From positions 1 through 8,230 of the forward strand of contig WTCC01000218.1 in NCBI GenBank assembly GCA_013138755.1: 8,230 nucleotides of DNA, in the 5' to 3' direction. Origin of the DNA: Gammaproteobacteria bacterium (GTDB taxonomy: Bacteria; Pseudomonadota; Gammaproteobacteria; SZUA-229). A program made the position numbers and the translations under genes. The number at the start of each line of letters is the position of its first letter. Positions within the stretch are counted from its first letter, which is position 1. The notes under the pieces are model-generated. The model was given only the letters and a program-made list of their open reading frames with translations, did not search any database and had not been told where the DNA came from. Of this stretch, positions 6,328 through 8,230 are shown piece after piece.

Positions 6328-6357
6328 TATATAATTAACATTAGATAGTTATTGCAA
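6328..6357 (-). promoter_or_regulatory. Candidate promoter for the HAD hydrolase gene
   Basis: On the minus strand, TTGCAA (complement of 6352-6357, four of six to TTGACA), 18 bases, then TATATA (complement of 6328-6333, four of six). It lies in a 132-base AT-rich gap between yggU and the HAD start and predicts a leader of roughly 50 bases. The match is moderate and AT-rich sequence gives such boxes by chance. Confidence 0.3.
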
Positions 6358-6376
6358 CGTTATGAATATGATAGTA

Positions 6377-6390
6377 TTTTACGTGTAAAA
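6377..6390. repeat. Short perfect palindrome between yggU and the HAD gene
   Basis: TTTTAC-GT-GTAAAA has two perfect six-base arms around GT. It lies upstream of the candidate HAD promoter and downstream of the yggU stop. It could be an operator half-pair or chance; no T-run suggests termination. Confidence 0.25.
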
Positions 6391-6398
6391 ATTGTATA

Positions 6399-6417
6399 GA
6401 TTACTGCTTAGGTAATC
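6399..6417 (-). terminator. Possible weak terminator at the end of the acs-HPP-yggU cluster
   Basis: On the minus strand GATTAC-CTAAGCA-GTAATC forms a six-pair stem overlapping the yggU stop codon, followed by TATACAATTTTT. The stem is AT-rich and the T-run is late and short, so this is a weak candidate. Confidence 0.3.
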
Positions 6418-6670
6418 GCGCTAATCTCTCTCTGATATCGTTGTCGTTATCAACGTTTATGTTTATTGTTTTTAGGCAAGAGGTTAGTCCGCTCTTAATA
6501 ATGACGCTGCCTCTGGGTAGTGATAATGATTCTTCCAGCACCTTGATGACCGCTTTATTTGCTTTACCTTTATCTGCTGGAGCTTTTACTTTTATCTTGA
6601 GGGTATCTTCTAGCCAACCGACAATGCAATCTTTTGACGATGAGGGTATGACTTTAATCTGAAGCTTCAT
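6401..6670 (-). CDS. yggU: DUF167 / UPF0235 family protein (YggU)
   Basis: This 89-residue protein is of the YggU/UPF0235 family, conserved across bacteria and eukaryotes but without an established function. The signature APADKGKANKAVIKVL (residues 30-45) is present, preceded by the usual strand pattern (LQIKVIPSSSKD, then LKIKVKAP) and followed by the second conserved strand SVIIKSGLTSCLKTINI. The family often has a K.i.v.G patch in this last part and it is kept. The length is typical (90-100). The start is the ATG complementary to 6668-6670, 21 bases after the HPP stop on the same strand, so co-transcription with HPP and acs is likely. There is no clear ribosome binding site. Nothing in the sequence indicates what it does with those neighbours. 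Confidence 0.9.
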   Translation of the reverse strand: MKLQIKVIPSSSKDCIVGWLEDTLKIKVKAPADKGKANKAVIKVLEESLSLPRGSVIIKSGLTSCLKTININVDNDNDIRERLARLPKQ

Positions 6671-6691
6671 TGGTAGAGAGTGGCATTGAAA

Positions 6692-7657
6692 CTAGCTGTC
6701 AGTGGTTTTATCTACACGGTGCCAGTTTCCTTCGTCGCGGACCACTTCGTGTTTGGCCCATCTCGAAAATTCATTTTTTGTCATTACACCAGTGCTGCGT
6801 CGGTTAGCACCTGCTACCGTTTTGTAGATCAGTTCTTCTTCACCTGATTCATTTGCTTCGGTCCAGTCGACGATGGCTCGAACGGACCAGAGATCACCGT
6901 GGGCACCATTGCTATAAAAATGTCCCGGCACGAGTTCCTGATAATTGATGGCGGTTCTACTGTGGCGTTTGGTGACCAGTTCATAGATGCTTAGCAGGTC
7001 GTTTTCAGAGATATCGATATAGGACTCGAATTCACTGAGTGCGTAGACAAAGTCTTCGTGTGTAATAGATCCGTATGTGTATTCTGTGCTTGAATCTTCG
7101 GATCTGCTACTGATTTCGGTGGGTTTTATTGCTTGAGAGGTCGGGTAGCGACGCCACTTTAAAAAGTAATTAAAGAAAACGGCGACACAGAGTATGACCA
7201 GTACGTTGATGAGAACAGGAGTGAGCAGGAACTGATAGCCCATCTGATGAATTTCTGCGCCGCCCACCACAGCAGATAATGCAGTGGCGCCCCCGGGTGG
7301 GTGGATGCAATGCAGGTAGTACATCGCGCCGACAGACAAGCCTACAGCGACGGAGGCGGCGATAACGGTGTCTGGGATGAGCATCGCGCAGCTTACGCCG
7401 ATCAGGGCTGATATTAAGTGCCCGCCGATAAGTGACCATGGTTGCGATAGACGGCCATGAGGTACGGCAAACAGCAGTACAGCAGACGCGCCCATGGAGG
7501 CAACGATCAGATGTGAAGCGGTGCCAGAAATAAAATAATTGCTGGTGTAAAAAATCAGCAGGATGCCTAAGAAGGCACCGAGTGCTGAAACCAGTTTTTC
7601 AGTGTGACTGACATGGTACAGCTCAACACCGAGGTATTTGAATATTTTATCTCTCAT
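6692..7657 (-). CDS. HPP-family membrane protein with soluble C-terminal domain
   Basis: The first half of this 321-residue protein is a HPP-family membrane domain. Hydrophobic segments lie near residues 22-44, 48-66, 79-95, 97-116 and 143-165. The family motif CIHPPGGATAL (117-127) is intact, as is the earlier GASAVLLFAVPHGRLSQP (57-72). Some HPP proteins, notably a chloroplast one, have been linked to nitrite transport; for bacteria the substrate is not settled. Residues about 170-321 form an acidic, charged, presumably cytoplasmic tail (EDFVYALSEF, then a second part with DLWSVRAIVDWTE and NEFSRWAKHEVVRDEG). I do not recognise it, and it is not the CBS pair found in some HPP proteins. The start, complementary to 7655-7657, lies 12 bases after the acs stop with no good ribosome site, suggesting translational coupling. 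Confidence 0.9.
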   Translation of the reverse strand: MRDKIFKYLGVELYHVSHTEKLVSALGAFLGILLIFYTSNYFISGTASHLIVASMGASAVLLFAVPHGRLSQPWSLIGGHLISALIGVSCAMLIPDTVIAASVAVGLSVGAMYYLHCIHPPGGATALSAVVGGAEIHQMGYQFLLTPVLINVLVILCVAVFFNYFLKWRRYPTSQAIKPTEISSRSEDSSTEYTYGSITHEDFVYALSEFESYIDISENDLLSIYELVTKRHSRTAINYQELVPGHFYSNGAHGDLWSVRAIVDWTEANESGEEELIYKTVAGANRRSTGVMTKNEFSRWAKHEVVRDEGNWHRVDKTTDS

Positions 7658-7669
7658 GGAAAAGCAGGT

Positions 7670-8230
7670 TTATGCTTCCCCTTGAAGCTGTGCGACAACC
7701 GCTTCATTTTCAAGTGTTGAAATATCTGAGGTAATCTCTTCACCGGCTGCGATGGTTCTCAATAACCGGCGCATGATCTTACCCGATCGCGTTTTAGGTA
7801 AGCCATCGGCAAACCGGATTTCGTCTGGTTTAGCGATAGGGCCAATCTGCTCACCTACCCAGTTACGCAGATCAGCTTCCATCTTCTCAGCTTCTTCACC
7901 GACAGGGCGGTCACCTTTGCAGATAACAAAAGCGACGATGGCTTCTCCTTTTACATCGTGTGGTCGACCGACGACAGCGGCTTCCACGACGGCTTCATGT
8001 GCAACCAGCGCCGATTCTACTTCCATGGTGCCGAGACGATGACCGGCTACATTTAATACGTCATCGATTCTTCCCATGATCCAGAAGTAACCATCAGCGT
8101 CACGACGTGCGCTGTCGCCAGCTAAGTAATATTTGCCATCAAACTTGGGGTAGTAAGTATCGATGTAACGTTGATCGTCGCCCCAGATGGTTCTCAACAT
8201 TGATGGCCATGGTTTTTTTATGACCAGATA
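7670..8230 (-). CDS. acs: Acetyl-CoA synthetase Acs, C-terminal part; 5' end outside window
   Basis: Acs makes acetyl-CoA from acetate, ATP and CoA through acetyl-AMP in the cytoplasm. About 186 C-terminal residues are visible; the full enzyme is usually near 650, so the start lies beyond the right edge. The frame is open to the edge and reads [19 protein letters not shown], as in the family. Then come [20 protein letters not shown], the hinge and A8 region [20 protein letters not shown], and the C-terminal [11 protein letters not shown], whose lysine is the adenylation residue that is reversibly acetylated in characterised Acs. Propionyl-CoA synthetases share this plan, but the wording here is closest to Acs. 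Acs heads a minus-strand cluster with an HPP-family gene 12 bases on and yggU after that. Its promoter is outside the window. Confidence 0.95.
   Translation of the reverse strand, partial: YLVIKKPWPSMLRTIWGDDQRYIDTYYPKFDGKYYLAGDSARRDADGYFWIMGRIDDVLNVAGHRLGTMEVESALVAHEAVVEAAVVGRPHDVKGEAIVAFVICKGDRPVGEEAEKMEADLRNWVGEQIGPIAKPDEIRFADGLPKTRSGKIMRRLLRTIAAGEEITSDISTLENEAVVAQLQGEA

Noticed and set aside
7170..7439. Arginine-rich minus-strand frame inside the HPP gene, and a plus-strand frame at 7752-8042 in acs
   Set aside because: Out-of-frame readings of conserved genes, with low-complexity arginine, serine and alanine-rich content typical of shadows.
1..8230. CRISPR array, tRNA, rRNA, insertion sequence ends, phage or defence genes
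   Set aside because: No spaced direct repeats, cloverleaf-like sequence, transposase or defence family was found on either strand.

Overview
The window reads as ordinary chromosome from a gammaproteobacterium of moderate GC. TrmH, Rof (YaeO) and Acs all resemble enterobacterial and marine gammaproteobacterial proteins, and FabV serves as the enoyl reductase. A marine lineage near Methylophaga, Cycloclasticus or Thiomicrospira is a guess from gene content and style, not something the sequence proves. I see no rRNA, tRNA, insertion sequence, phage gene or CRISPR array. Two genes are cut by the window edges.

Layout. On the plus strand, the C-terminal part of a CPA2 (Kef-like) cation:proton antiporter (to 676) is followed by fabV (828-2027). 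The minus strand then carries a FIST-domain sensory protein and, downstream of it, trmH (4036 down to 2132), which converge on fabV. A short divergent region (4037-4166) holds a palindrome and candidate promoters and separates the FIST gene from a 60-residue four-cysteine protein (DUF3330-like) on the plus strand. A TetR-like regulator (4492-5058) follows, then a 180-bp leader with two hairpins and a T-run, then rof, which encodes a Rho-binding antiterminator. rof ends one base from the convergent stop of a HAD-superfamily hydrolase (6268 down to 5480). Upstream of that, also on the minus strand, is a tight cluster: the end of acs (acetyl-CoA synthetase), an HPP-family membrane protein and a YggU/DUF167 protein, with gaps of 12 and 21 bases.

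How the genes fit together. Fatty-acid synthesis (FabV) and acetate activation (Acs) are the metabolic anchors, and TrmH is tRNA housekeeping. The regulatory interest lies in the middle: a sensor-like FIST protein and a small probable metal-binding protein share a divergent control region, and an orphan TetR-like regulator precedes a Rof protein whose leader looks like an attenuator or a small RNA. No clearly new multi-gene system is visible. The best leads are the rof leader, the 4061-4085 palindrome, and the HPP protein with an unexplained soluble C-terminal domain coupled to acs.
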